This document shows positions 35,346 to 46,684 of a DNA stretch of 64,000 bases, piece by piece. Positions within the stretch are counted from its first letter, which is position 1. The number at the start of each line of letters is the position of its first letter. Source of the DNA: Semisulcospira habei. Taxonomy: Eukaryota > Mollusca > Gastropoda > Semisulcospiridae. The stretch spans positions 1-64,000 of the forward strand of contig BTPG01000005.1 of assembly GCA_036245525.1 (NCBI GenBank). Direction: 5' to 3'. The position numbers were made by a program, and so were the translations under genes. The notes beneath the pieces were generated by a model. It had not been told where the DNA came from, searched no databases, and saw only the letters and a list, made by a program, of their open reading frames with translations.

Positions 35346-35446
35346 TGAATCTGCCGCGCTAGATCTGACCCCCTACATTTAAGAAAAAATTAACACTGTA
35401 AATTCATTACAGATGCATTCAAACACTTTCATATCCATGAGGTTAA

Positions 35447-35525
35447 TAATAATAATAATAATAAAGGAGATTTGTTAAGCGCTTATTCTAAAAGTAGCTC
35501 TAAGCGCTGATACAATGAAAAGGCT
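35447..35525 (-). mobile_element. LINE/SINE 3' tail with (AAT)n
   Basis: (AAT)n then AAGGAGATTTGTTAAGCGCTT and CTCTAAGCGCTGAT. It has the same layout as the CR1-like tail at 7826-7962, on the minus strand. Confidence 0.6.
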
Positions 35526-35544
35526 AACAACTAACATGCACACA

Positions 35545-35592
35545 CAGACACACAACATACGCACGCATGCATGCACGCACGCACGCACGCAC

Positions 35593-35650
<58 letters not shown>
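35545..35650. repeat. (CA)n microsatellite
   Basis: About 100 bp of CA repeat with GCAC variants on the left. It truncates the second virus-like block. Confidence 0.97.
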
Positions 35651-35653
<3 letters not shown>

Positions 35654-36449
35654 ATTAAACTGGTTGAAACTGGATTCAGTTGGTAGTGGTAGGTTGTACA
35701 TTGCTTAATGTCCCGACAGCATCAAGACTTTCTCAGGACATGCCTGCACTGCTTGTGAAAAAAAAATCCAGAATATTGAATGTATGTCACCAGCCGGTCT
35801 AATGCTAAATAAACCTAAGACCATTTAGCAACACACATCCAACATCAAGAGCTACAGAAGCGCAGACAGTAGGGAGAGTTTAAAAAAGGAAAATACAGGT
35901 GAATGGACCAAGGGTAGACAGAAACACATGCCCCAGAATAGAGAGGAAACCCCACCCTGTGGGGCTGACCAGGGTGACCCTGGGAACTAAAAAGTAGTTA
36001 AGCCCACCCAAGTCCCCCAGGGCTGACCCGGGTGGGGGTTCAGTTGGTAGTGGAACATGAAGTTCTGACAGTATTCCTCTAAGCTGGTAGTAAGTGTAGA
36101 AATGATACACAGACATAATCAGTTTGTTTGAGTGATTTAAGTGGTCTGTAAAAGAAACATCACAGCCTGTAGTTGAACATAGTATAGCAAAGTTAAGCTG
36201 GTTTTGGAACATCTGTAATGAACTTGAGGACCACTTTTTTGCAGTTGAATCATCTGTAATTGGTGGGTTTAGGTAATGATCAAAAGGATTTGGAACTTTT
36301 ACTTGAAAGGAATCTCCTGACGACACAGCTATGTCGAGTTGATCTAGTTGAATTAATTTCTGGTCATAAGTAGGTGCAACACTGTACTTGGCAACCACAT
36401 TAAATTGAAACGGTTTTGCACTAACTCTTGTTTGTGATTTAAATTCCAT
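35651..36449 (-). pseudogene. Virus-like element structural-type gene, split by a SINE
   Basis: A minus-strand frame from the ATG at 36449 runs 137 codons without a break: FKSQTRVSAKPFQFNVVAKY, then KLIQLDQLDIAVSSGDSF, NPFDHYLNPPI, KWSSSSLQMFQNQLNFAI, TTGCDVSF, HSNKLIMSVYHFYTYYQLRG and HVPLPTE. There the SINE at 35690-36038 interrupts it. A few codons resume at 35689-35651 before the microsatellite. The family recurs with the other genes of this element in other invertebrates; its role is unknown to me. It is divergent from the next gene, with 39 bp between start codons, so a shared promoter is likely. Confidence 0.62.
35675..36053 (-). mobile_element. SINE-like retroposon, copy 4 (inside a virus-like gene)
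   Basis: Copy at 35690-36038, 3' end at the left, with a 15-bp target duplication TTCAGTTGGTAGTGG at 35675-35689 and 36039-36053. It postdates decay or integration of the virus-like block. Confidence 0.95.
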
Positions 36450-36898
36450 TGTGCTTTTTAAAATTTTTTATTATTGTGTGTTTAAAAAATGTTTATTACT
36501 TTAACAAACCTTGATACAAGTAAACCAGTGTTGTTAACTAATGGAATTGATAATCAAGATGGTAACAAGGTTGTAGCTATCCATGAAATGTTCTACACTG
36601 TAAAGTGGTTTAATATAAAAGATGATACAAGTTATCATGTACGTTATAGAGTCGCAGGTAGTTCAATCTCAGATACGCACTTTAAACCATCTGGGTATTA
36701 TGACTTTTGTACTTTAGCTAACTGGTTTCAAAGTGAATTAAAAATTAAAGCAACTTTAAATCCAGCTAACTTAATTGTTACATTAGAATTTCCTAGACCT
36801 ATGCCTATGATTTCAAATAAACTGGCATCTTTACTTGGTTTAACTCTTAAACGTTCATGCAAATTGTATGCATTTTTGACAGCGCAACAGGTAAATGG

Positions 36899-39830
36899 TT
36901 AAAAATACACAAAACTAGTGCATGTGTTAACATATTATAGACATATTATATATCAGTTGAAAGCAAATTGAATTTTCTTTCAAACAGGCACACTAACAAC
37001 TAGAAATAATTACACTGTAAATCATGAAGAAGGGTTCAATGTCTAAATTTTATTTTTATTTTACCACAAAATATTAAACATTCAATAGTCGCAAAGAAGA
37101 AATATTTTTTATTACTGTACAACAGTCACTAAAAGAAGTTAATTCTGAAAGCCACTACAATTCCTGACAAAACAAGCCCAAGTATGTTAAAATTGCTTTA
37201 TAAATGTATGTTCTATCCTCATGAAGACAAAGTGACTGAAATACATAAACGTAGCACAAAATGAAAACAATGAAAGTAGCTCACAAGAATGAACTGCTAT
37301 GAACAACATAAACAGACTGTTCACTATTTATATTTCTTTCTGTTTGCAACCATGGAATTCAGCTGTGTTCAAAAAGCCACATGTTTCTACATTTATACAC
37401 ATAATTTGTTTATAAATCAATGCTTAGCTTGCAGTGAAAATATTTGCAGGTGAAAATTCCAAAGTACAAATACACTTTACACAGCATCTACAGGTGAGCT
37501 TGAAGAAGGCAGTTTCTCTTGTTTGTAAAACACAAAGATTTTTCACACACAGAACATTTCACATGTGTTTTTCTTTCAACTTTTTCACTGGCATAACATA
37601 ATCTACAATTTTTTGCCTTTTCCATCATCACCGGCTGCATTGCGTGGTTAGGCGGTGGCACTGGAGTAGGTGCCCGGCTGTTAGTCTTCTTGAACAGAGG
37701 CACATCACTATTTTCATCTATTCCAGCAAGTTCTCTAATTAATTCCTCAGTGAATTTCAGCTGATTGAACTTTTTTTGCCTTTGTAACTCTGGAATATCA
37801 GGGTTTTTCCGTCGAAAATCATTAAAAAGTATGTAGGAATTTACTCGCGCAATGTCAAGAAAATGAAAAAACAAGGTTTTCCAGTACCTGTGAGTTTTTC
37901 TCAGAGTTTTATATTTACCAATTAACTGGTCACTTTTATCCACCCCACCCATATATTTATTATAACTCTCTACAAGTTTGGGCTGACGCACTTTTATTGC
38001 CCTAAAGGCACCATTTACTTTATTACGCCGCTGTACGTACTTATAACTACTGCCATTCTCATGCATGGAGCTAACAAATGTGACAGGCTTATTATCAAGC
38101 CATTGTAAATATAATAAATTTCCCTCCCTCAACCATCTCACAGAGCCTCTAGTATTCTTGGAAAAGGATTTTATATCCTTGAATAATGGTGGTATGCCTT
38201 TACGACTGGCAATGGCAGTGCCGCACGCAAGAACACCATTAGCTATAAATCTTTCATTAGTGCCACACCTGTATAAAAGTTATTAAAAAATACATGATAA
38301 CCTTGCTTGAAAACACTTTTACACAGCTTCATAACAACATCATAAGCCAGACCAAAGTGTGACTTTTCAGTGCTTTTTCCAGTATATACATCAAAATCAT
38401 AAGTATAGCCATTAGAAGAATCTGCTAAAATCCACAACTTCATTCCCCACCTTGTGGGCTTATCCTTCACAAACTGCCTGAATGTGAATCTACCACGGTT
38501 TCTTACCATTCTCTCATCTACAGACAGATTCATATACGGTTGATAAAGTTTCTTGCACTTGGCCTTGATGTAGTCATGAAGAAGGCGTACCTTACACAGT
38601 TTATCACTCACATTGTTCTCGGTAGCAGCATTGCACACTTTCACAAAGGCCTGAAGGGCCTTGAAACAAGCATAACTCATAAATTTCCTTGCCCACAGTC
38701 CATGGTACAGAGCAGTGGTCGACCAGTATGCAGCTTCATTTGGAGCTTTCACAATGGCCATGTACATAAGCAACGCAAAGTATACATACAGTTCATCTGT
38801 GGTGACGTCTTTCCAGCCTTGATAGATAGTAGGCTTATCAGGCCCATGCATCCTTGCGTAGTCGTTGGTCCACTCACAGATGCGGGTAACGATGTCCAGG
38901 GTGAAGAAGAGTTTGAAGAAGCAGGCAGGTGTCACGTATCTCCTCACATCGTCCCTTGTGCGGCAGTCAGGTAGCTGTATGCCAGGTGTTTTGTAAGGTC
39001 TGAACTTGGGCATGGGGTCAGTAGGGCCAGGATCCAGATTCCCATAGCTCCAGGCACTGCAAACACAAAGTATGGAATGCAATAAATACAAAGCATGTAT
39101 TGTTTTGTTGATATTATGCATGTAACCATGTTCAGAAGCGATGACAGCTTCCCTCTCACACTGACACCAGTGGCAGCCATAATGTAAACAAAGCAGACAG
39201 CCTCCTAGTTACCTCAGTATACGCTAAAATATTAATGAAAACTTGAGCAAAAAGAGATGAACCCACATAAAAGGTGTACAGATATACTATTCCTGCCATA
39301 ATTTAGACGTCGTTGTTATTATTGATGCTTTTTTAGCGTAACTTTTGCTTCGTAAACACAAGAATGACATATCTAAAAATAGACACAAGGAAGTCTGTAC
39401 CTGTCATGTGGAACACGGCGATTTCCAAAGCCATTCCTCCCCAAGGTTTCGTCTGCACCATCAGAATTATCCAAGGATACATCAGTGGAGTAATCCGTTC
39501 CGTTTTCATTCTCCTCTGAACTCATGATAGCGAGAAATCGACGAAAGAAATGCGCACAAGAAGATCGCAACTCAAACAAGATGGCGAAGAATTTGCAGAG
39601 AGCAAGCACGTGATAGGATGCGAATTTATTTTATTTTATTTTAATATATTTCGTATTTTTACAGCATAGAGACATTCAAACATTAATGTGAACCCTATAC
39701 AACTAATAAAATTAGTGAAATAAAAAAAAAAAAAGACGATTCTAAATTTTTCATAGCAGTGGAAAATTCCACTGTGAAAGCGTCGATGGAATTCCATCGA
39801 TGTCAAGGGAGGCAAACGTTTAAGAGTTAA
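36899..39830 (-). mobile_element. piggyBac-like transposon
   Basis: TTAA at 36899-36902 and 39827-39830 bounds a 2.92-kb insertion that splits the virus-like gene. TTAA target duplication is the piggyBac signature. The right end, read inward, begins TTAACTCTTAAACGTTTGCC and carries a subterminal palindrome, TCGATGGAATTCCATCGA, near 39784-39801. The left end does not visibly match it, so that end is decayed or diverged. The transposase lies on the minus strand. Confidence 0.85.
37488..39526 (-). pseudogene. piggyBac-like transposase, spliced, with one frameshift
   Basis: Exon 1 is 39526-39401 (MSSEENENG..., acidic, Ser-rich); donor GTACAG follows. Exon 2 begins at 39056 after TTTGTGTTTGCAG and the frame is preserved (SAWSYGNLDPGP). 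The DDE core reads YMNLSVDERMVRNRGR (first Asp present), FFNNFYTG near 38290 (the second catalytic Asp of the usual DNFYTG is Asn) and GGVDKSDQ at about 37945 (third Asp present). One frame change near 38250 joins the two long open segments. The C-terminal cysteine-rich finger CRLC..., CSVC... ends at 37488. Intact copies excise and insert at TTAA. With the Asp-to-Asn change and the shift, this one should be inactive. Confidence 0.9.
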
Positions 39831-40230
39831 TAGGTGATTTCGTAACTAGTGTGGATGAGGATTGGACATGGGCATTGGGTGGTGTTAATACTGGGGGTTG
39901 GACAGTGACTTTGAAGCCAAATAAAGATAAAATAACTGGAAAATATCCTGTTCATTTGGGAGTACATGAAATACTAAATGTTTATTTAAAAAAATTAAAC
40001 ACAACTGAAAATGTACACAATGCTGTGCCTTCAACTTTGTTAAGATGTTTACCAGCTGGAAGTGCTGCTTATTGTGAAAGCATGGTTGTTAGATTTCCAA
40101 ATTTACAGTTTAAAAAATGAGGAGCCAGTTTCTTTAAATCACTGTGTGTATCTGTAACTAATCAAGATGGTAAACCAGTTCTGATGCATGATTTTTGTGT
40201 TGTCTTAGAAGTTAAATAAATTTTATTTTT

Positions 40231-41094
40231 GTTGAATAAAAATAAGTGCTGGTCCAAAACTGAGAATTACACCAATTGCATGTCCAGTAATAGAGTTGAA
40301 AGATTTGGGTGATGTGCATGGTTTTGATAAAGAAGGAGAGGGGGGAGAAGTGTATGGCCTTGAACTTGATTCTACAGGATTGTACAGATGGAAAGTAATT
40401 GATGATGTGAAAGGTGACACAGAAAAAAAGGTATCTTCGTGATGTTACCATACCTAGTTCTGTAAACAATGTACATTACCTCCTTAAACATGTGGGTAAT
40501 AAGTGGGTAGTTGTTCCTGCTCCTGTTCCTGCGCCCGCAGTTGACTGGGACGTAAAGTTTGAATTCATTAGTTCTTATGTAATTACTGAAGATGTAAACT
40601 TAACATTTAGAAAAGTTCTTAACTCTGGTCCATTACTTGTGAGTCTTGTTCGGAGTTATTCGACACACAACAATAGCAGAGATAGTATAAAACTACCGAA
40701 GCATGAAAAATGGAGGTATCTTCTTACAGGTAAAAAAGAAGACCTGATCCTACTGTTGTGTTTATGCCAGAGTGCTTTACCATAACTAGAGAAGAAACAA
40801 TAGGTTTGAAATCATACTGAGACCTTTGGAGGACATTACAGAAGCAGAAATTGCATAGGGAATCAAACTTATGTGGGACAGCTCTGTGGAAGAGTCAGCA
40901 AAGTCTTTATTGCAATTATGAAAGGAGCAGATGTACAGGTATTGAGTAGTAACCCAGCTGTTAAAGTAGTAGTCGATAAAATAAGTCTAGTTTCATTAAA
41001 TTACATAAAACTAACACACATAGATCTTGTTTCATTTTATTACACTAGCAAATTATATACCCCTGAGGAGTTGCAAAATGTTATTGCTGATTAA
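40231..41094 (+). pseudogene. Virus-like element gene of unknown function
   Basis: Starts just after the preceding stop. The first frame reads AGPKLRITPIACPVIELKDL, GDVHGFDKEGEGGEVYGLEL and DSTGLYRWKV. A shift near 40430 leads to RDVTIPSSVNNVHYLLKHVG, WDVKFEFISSYVITEDVNLT and FRKVLNSGPLLV. Later frames give VFMPECFTITREE (~40765) and VQVLSSNPAVKVVVDKISLV to the TAA at 41094. Gly/Val/Thr-rich beta-type composition suggests a structural protein. Recurs with its neighbours in other invertebrates; role unknown. Confidence 0.58.
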
Positions 41095-41099
41095 GTTTA

Positions 41100-41713
41100 T
41101 TTGAAATACAAAAAAATAGTTATCATAAAAAATGGTGCAAATATCCGCAAATAGCTGATGAAAGATTACAGGTTGAAAGTGCTGACTCGTTTCATTTAAT
41201 AAATATTACAAAAGCGTTGAAGTATTTGGAAGGTGAAGAGGCAAAATATTCAAGGTGTAAAAGATGGTACAAAACGGCTTTCAATTCAACAATGGCAATT
41301 GGTGTCATTTCCACCGGTTGCTCTGTAGGTGGTGTAGCTCTGTTTGCAATGAGTTGGGAGTGTCATTGGTATTGCTCTTGAAGGTGTCAGTGTTTTCACA
41401 TGCCTTACATGTTTTGGTTTAGAAGCCCTTAACAAAAGATTTCATAAGAAATTGCAAAAGCATGAAACATTAAGTACTCTTGCTGGAGCAAAGCTGAGTA
41501 GAATGAAACATATTATCAGTAAGGCTATAGAGGACAAAAAAATCGATGATACTGAGTTTGAGAGTGAAGGATGATTTGGACAATTACAAATGGCAGAAGT
41601 CTGAAATTCAAAATAAGATGTGTAGTCAACCTGTGAATGTTGAAGAACTGAAAACAACTTTTTTAGAAGAAGGAAAAAAGATAGGAATGAAAGAGACCAT
41701 GGAAAAAGTATAA
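41100..41713 (+). pseudogene. Virus-like element helical membrane-type protein
   Basis: Frame pieces read KYPQIADERLQVESADSFHL, YSRCKRWYKTAFNSTMAIGV, a glycine-rich hydrophobic pair (ISTGCSVGGVALFAM and GIALEGVSVFTCLTCFGLEA), then KLQKHETLSTLAGAKLSRMK, AIEDKKIDDTEFES and VNVEELKTTFLEEGKKIGMK, with a stop at 41711-41713. Frame changes lie near 41345 and 41570. The layout is two adjacent membrane segments followed by a long charged helix. It recurs as the last gene of the set elsewhere. Function unknown. Confidence 0.6.
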
Positions 41714-41719
41714 GGTCTT

Positions 41720-42700
41720 CTAAACAAATAAAGATTAGTTTTTCTTTATTTCTGTTATACAATTCACAGAGAGAAGACACACCAAACTATTTAACACCAT
41801 CGGCTCCACCACCATATTTTGTTGTCCATGTAACTTGACAAATTTGTCCAAGTAACCTGATGTCCCTGTCTGTGAATGAAAAGCCAGCAGTTTGTATCAA
41901 ACACACAGACATCCAATTTCCACCACCAGAATATTATTGAGAAAAAAAAAGATATTTTGCTGTTATGTAACTTGACAAGTTTGTCCAAGTAACTTGATGA
42001 CTTGAGACAAAAACTTGTAAGAATATAAGTCAACTCACTTACAAGAACTTATGTCAAGTCACTTTTAAGAACTTGCAAAGTTACTTGTAGGTTGTAGGAA
42101 ACTTATGTAATTTATTATCAAGTGGCTGTATATGTGTCTCCATCGGCGTGATGAGGAAAGGCAGGGAATACCAAGATATGACAATGCACCTCATTGTCCG
42201 GCTGTCAATACACGCTTTTGAATACACACTCTGCAGAGCTCCTCGGTCGCTAAAGAATGTTTTTGAAAGCGTGCCGCATGTACAGGCCTGTCAAGTTATG
42301 ATGTGCCATTCGGGGATGTGAGAATGTTGGATCAAAAGACGCTAATGGGTATGTTTTGAGAGCACCTGGCTTTTGAAGTGGAGAACCTAACACACAGGCC
42401 GCTAGTCTCACAATATGCAAACAAGGGTGAAATATGCACATAGGGGGTAAAAATTACTTTTTCTAATAATGACATTAAATAATGTAAAATGGGTCTTAGC
42501 ATGGATTAAATGGCTGGTGTACACGTTGTCCTTGGGTTGATAGCTGATCAAAAAAAAGGCTTCTTCATCGATTTAAAAATGCATTGAGTGCACTGAGAAA
42601 GGCAGGGGTTTTGTGAGAGTTGTAGGTGTGTGATGGCCAAAATAGCCCTGTTTTAGGCATTGATGCAGTAATGATGAAGAAGGTGACTTTGGAGCCCCCT
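41720..42700. other. No gene; ACTTGACAAGT-type short repeats
   Basis: 41820-42080 carries repeated CTTGACAA, TTTGTCCAAGTAAC and ACTTGTAAG blocks in both orientations. The rest is featureless. Confidence 0.5.
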
Positions 42701-42714
42701 TATTTCTATCTCTA

Positions 42715-42904
42715 TTGATTGACCATGATAAAACTATGATGATTCAAGGGTAGTGCCAGGTTAGCTTGGCGCCTTCAGGTGCCAGGCTAATCTGGCACTA
42801 CCCTTGAATTATCATGGTTACTGAATCCACCTCCTGCAACTGGTACATAGTCGTTCAGTAACACTTCCAAATCATTGGGGAACTGAAAGCACCCGTGGGG
42901 TTAA
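42715..42904. repeat. Class 1 hairpin element, left end lost
   Basis: Stem AAGGGTAGTGCCAGGTTAGC...GCGCC, a short loop and GGTGCCAGGCTAATCTGGCA..CCCTT at about 42747-42811. It is followed by the CCTGCAACTGGTACATAGTC arm segment. The right end is TTAA at 42901-42904. Confidence 0.82.
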
Positions 42905-43250
42905 TGAAGGGTCAAACTGCAGTGGTGCTGGACAACCACCACATTGAAAAGAACGCCCCTCTGAGTATTTTCAGCAGGGGCGGCCGGATTGGCAGTTTTC
43001 TTGACTGGGGAGCTGGGGGGGGGGGCGGGGGCGGGGAGGAGCCGTCCAACTCGGCACTTTTATTTGTTTATTTTTATTTGTTTGAGACCCTGACTTTGCT
43101 CACTCAGTCCCGGCAGGCTGTGGCTGAGACTGAAATCAACCGGCTTTTAGCCGGACTGGCGGGTCACTGTGGGCGGGGGTGGCGGGAGGGGGTGGCGGTG
43201 GGAGGGGTCCATGCTTCCGAAAAGGAACTTTTTTTCAATAGCATTTCATG

Positions 43251-43487
43251 TTAACCCATTTAGCCCCGAGTCCCTACAGCAGGAGATGGATTGACCATGA
43301 TAATTCAAGGCCGGGGCAGTATCAAGTGCCAGATTAGCTTGGCGGCGCCTGAAGGTCGTAGTGCCAAGCTAATCTGGCACCCCCTTTGAATTATCATGGT
43401 CAATCCATCTCCTGCAACTTGTACACAGTCTGATTAGGCAACACCTCCGCCATTTGAGAAATGGGATCTTGGGGCTAAAAGGGTTAA
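43251..43487. mobile_element. TTAA-bounded hairpin element, class 1 (237 bp)
   Basis: Ends TTAACCCATTTAGCCCC and GGGGCTAAAAGGGTTAA. The inner arm GATGGATTGACCATGATAAT pairs with ATTATCATGGTCAATCCATC. The core AGATTAGCTTGGCG pairs with GCCAAGCTAATCT across a loop. Confidence 0.9.
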
Positions 43488-43499
43488 ACTCAGAAGTCA

Positions 43500-43990
43500 G
43501 TTTGGCTGGGGGGGGGGGGGAGGGGGTCCGGAACCCAGATCCGCTAGTTTTGTGTACTTACATGAAGTCTGCTTAGAAAACTGGTTTCAAATGTACGCTT
43601 GTTTGGAGGTCAGCACCTCAACAAATTACGCTTTAGCTCATGCCGTTTACGCTGTTGAACTGCCTGATAGACAACACCGTATTTAAAATAAAACTGAAAA
43701 CTTTTTAAGAAGTCTTTTATTCCAACTGCTGTCTCGATTTTGAACTCTCATTTATAACGCCGCGATAAGTATGATCTACCTAACATTACCTCCCATCTTG
43801 TGACAGATTGCTTGTGATAGATTGCTGCAATGATAATTTTTCATGATATGCTTTTGCAGCGTTTGTTAATGTCTTATATTGTTGTTTCATGACGAGCCGA
43901 AAGGCAAATTTCTGTCGTGCCTGGACTCGAACAGACAATAAAGTTTAGTTGTATTGTATTGTATTGTATTGTATTGTATTGTATTGTAAA
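43500..43990. other. No gene; ends in (ATTGT)n
   Basis: A C/G-run at 43508-43525, then unremarkable sequence to a (TATTG)n pentanucleotide repeat at 43940-43987. That repeat follows ACTCGAACAGACAATAAAG, probably a retroposon tail in plus orientation. Confidence 0.55.
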
Positions 43991-44329
43991 CCCAACGCTA
44001 TCGCAGTTACAAACTAGGGTACATCACTCCGAGCCTCAGTTTGTAATAACATTTTTCATTGGTTGTTTTTTTTTGACATTTTGGCCAATAAAATAACTGT
44101 TTGAATTTGGCTCGCACGGCTTATGGCACCCCTCCTCATCTGCCGAAGGTCGTGTGTGTTACGCTCATTGTTTCGGTACGCATCCATCAGCGACGGAAGA
44201 ATTTCGCTGGGGAACTGAGTAAATATAATGATTCGTCTGCCTTCATAAATATTCTAATTGTACCGTAAGTGCATGTGGCCAACTGCAAAAAGAAATCTCT
44301 CAAGTTCTTTTCTTCATGATATATTTAGA

Positions 44330-45150
44330 TGTTCTCTACACACACATTCACACTGGTGCCCCTCAGGGTACAGTGCGCTCACCTTTTTTTTTTGTATACG
44401 TTGTACTCATCTGACTAGACATTCTGATATCACCTATCCTATAGCTACATTTGCCGATGATACAGCTTCGCAAGGACTTATCACCAATAATAATAAATCG
44501 GTTTAGAGGGCAGAGGTTGATTCTTTTGTCTAAGTTTGGTGTGACGAGAACTTTGAGTAAATTGTTGGTAAAACCAGGGAAATGATTTTAGATTTACGCA
44601 AACAACCGCAGCGGTATCTGACCAAGTGATCAATCAAGGGTCAGGCAGTTAAACAAGTGTTCACATGCAAATATTTGGGCATCACACTAGACGAATTTAC
44701 CTTCAGAGATGATACAAAATGCCCTGTTGAAAAACATGATGCATGTTCTTTTTAAGAAGGCTGAAGTCATTTGATGTAGACAAAGTTTTATTGAATGCTT
44801 TATACGTGTACTGTCCATAGTGTTCTTACATTTGTGGCTGTCTGCTGGGTCGGAAATGTGACTAAGCAGGATGAAAATATAATAGACAAGATAATCAAAA
44901 ACTGAAGAAGGGTCATTGGCAAAAAGCAGGAATTTTCAGTTCCTTTTATTACACCTGTCTGATGTCAAAGATGTCTTGTATTGTCAGTGACCCTACCCAT
45001 CCTTTGAATGATGAGTTCCTCGGCCGGCAGTTAGCGGTCCCAATCCAGCAAACGCAGTGTTATAGTAATTCATTTGTTCCGCGTGCAATCCGCCTGATAA
45101 ATGATAATTACATTTACAGGCGGATTGCAAGTGAAACCTACAACAGCCAA
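44330..45150 (+). pseudogene. Decayed LINE, reverse transcriptase part
   Basis: Plus-strand pieces: HSDITYPIATFADDTASQGL near 44432 (catalytic ADD kept), AEVDSF with WCDENFE near 44530, KTREMILDLRKQP, then FTCKYLGITLDE near 44665 and a C-terminal VSDPTHPLNDEF / FVPRAIRLINDN at 44985-45110. Numerous shifts. Same LINE type as 18128-19340. Confidence 0.75.
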
Positions 45151-45152
45151 CC

Positions 45153-45320
45153 TTAATCCATATACTGAGGCTAAAAGCTTCACATTTGTACACTGCCATA
45201 TGCAAGCTACATTATATTTATAGTACTTACAGATAAGGATATTATATATAGACCAATGACTTTAGTTCAAGGGTAGGTGCCAAGCTATTCTGGCACTACC
45301 CTTGAACTATTTTAGTGTTG
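45153..45320. repeat. Class 2-terminus hairpin element, right part lost
   Basis: Left end TTAATCCATATACTGAGGCT as in 46685 and 51346. A short core, TTCAAGGGTAGGTGCCAAGC with TGGCACTACCCTTGAA, follows. The right terminus is replaced by unrelated sequence after ACTATTTTAGT. Confidence 0.75.
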
Positions 45321-45324
45321 TAAC

Positions 45325-46200
45325 TTTTCTTTTTTAAGCGTGTTTCTTTTTCATTTGGGTACTTCTTAGTTGTTTCCAGGATCACTCTCATTGCTTCATT
45401 TTAGACTCTGTCCAGCTTTTGCAGGTTGGGATTGGCCACCATTATAGGGAATACTTACTGTACAACATAGGTTCACTTTCACTCCTTCAATTTACTGGTA
45501 CTGTGCCTAAAATAGCGATAATTCACATAAATTTACAGAAACGAATAATACTGAAGACATTTTTAACGGCATGTTTGTGTTCTGTTGCAGAAAGCTGCAG
45601 CACCAACACACAAAGATGCTGTGGACCAGATGACAAAGAAGACTGATAGTGAAACCTTTAGCACCTGTGATCAGCATCTGTGATTTTAGTCATGAAAGAA
45701 ATAAAGCGTTCACAGTATCTGAGGGGCACAAAGGCCTGGAAAGCCAGAAACTGGTTTGTCTTTGGAGGGCTGGCATTTACGTTAATCATTGGAGCTGCAC
45801 CAATGTAAGATTTTTTCTGTCCTTTTAGCCAACATTTTGCATGAATAGATCTTAAACCATTACGCATAAATCTGAAGACACGTTTCTGCACCATTAATTT
45901 TGTGTTTGTTATGTCTTGTCGACACACATAATGAACTTTAACAGCAGTTTGGACAGGCAGCAACAGCACATGCGTAATCGCACTTATTTATTCTGTGCAG
46001 CCGTTAGCGGTTCAAACTATTTTTAGCTGTTTCTCATAATGATAGCACTGTATCACAGAATGGAGTCATTGTCAGGTTACATGTACTTGATATAAAGATG
46101 ACACGTGCTGAACTGGATTGTCGTGTGTCTAAAAGAACCATGACTAGACCTGTGTGTAGCGTTTCATAAACGTTTGTTACAGAAGTGTATCATTGAACAG
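45325..46200. other. No supported gene
   Basis: A possible acceptor, TGTTCTGTTGCAG at about 45579-45591, opens 20 codons but lacks a good donor. A 103-codon minus-strand frame at 45969-45658 is unrecognised. Confidence 0.4.
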
Positions 46201-46220
46201 TTACGGCGGTAGTGGGCCTT

Positions 46221-46434
46221 TTAACCCATTTAGCCCAATGGCCACATTTCCCAAATCCTGGAGGTGTTGCCTAACAACGACATACCAGTTGCAGGAGATT
46301 GATCGACCATGATGATTCAAGGGTAGAGCCAGATGAACGTGGCGCCTGAAGGCGCCACGCTCATCTGGCACTACCCTTGAATTATCATGGTCAATCCATC
46401 CACTGCTGTAGGGCATTGGGGCTAAATGGGTTAA
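46221..46434. mobile_element. TTAA-bounded hairpin element, class 1 (214 bp)
   Basis: The cleanest member. Ends TTAACCCATTTAGCCC and GGGCTAAATGGGTTAA are perfect inverted repeats. The inner stem spans about 46312-46381 with GGCGCCTGAAGGCGCC at its tip. The left half has an extra segment (GGAGGTGTTGCCTAACAACG) not present on the right. Confidence 0.93.
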
Positions 46435-46684
46435 CTAGTTTCTCAGGCAGGCAGTGTGCAGTGTTTTTTGTAATGAGTGTTATTGCGAGTTTGGTGTTTT
46501 TTTTACTTCTTGCGAGACAAGGGTATCTACCAGTATTGCCCACAACTGTTTAAGGGTGGTGTTCTGTTATCAATGATTTCATGGTTGATCCATTTGCTAC
46601 AACTGTATGCTTAAAGGTGTTCCACTTCACCGCCAACATTTCTAAGCAACCCATTCATAGTAAAGAGGTCAGGGCTGAAACCGT

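Larger units (their letters stand above)
36489..40219 (+). pseudogene. Virus-like element structural-type gene, split by piggyBac
   Basis: Part 1, 36489-36902: opens MFITLTNLDTSKPVLLTNG, with VVAIHEMFYTVKWFN, PSGYYDFCTLANWF, NLIVTLEFPRP and SNKLASLLG. A frame change lies about 30 bp before the TTAA. Part 2, 39831-40219: opens directly after the second TTAA and reads GDFVTSVDEDWTWALGG, VHLGVHEILNVYLKKLNT and VVRFPNLQF, with an in-frame stop at 40118-40120, ending at TAA 40217-40219. The end of part 1 and the start of part 2 join in one frame if the 2.9-kb piggyBac is ignored. I take it as a minor capsid, spike or penton-like protein on context only. Confidence 0.62.

Noticed and set aside
42895..43254. 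119-codon frame
   Set aside because: Driven by G-rich low complexity and a hairpin element end.
45592..45650. Possible exon after TGTTCTGTTGCAG
   Set aside because: No usable donor and no frame-compatible partner; too short to support.
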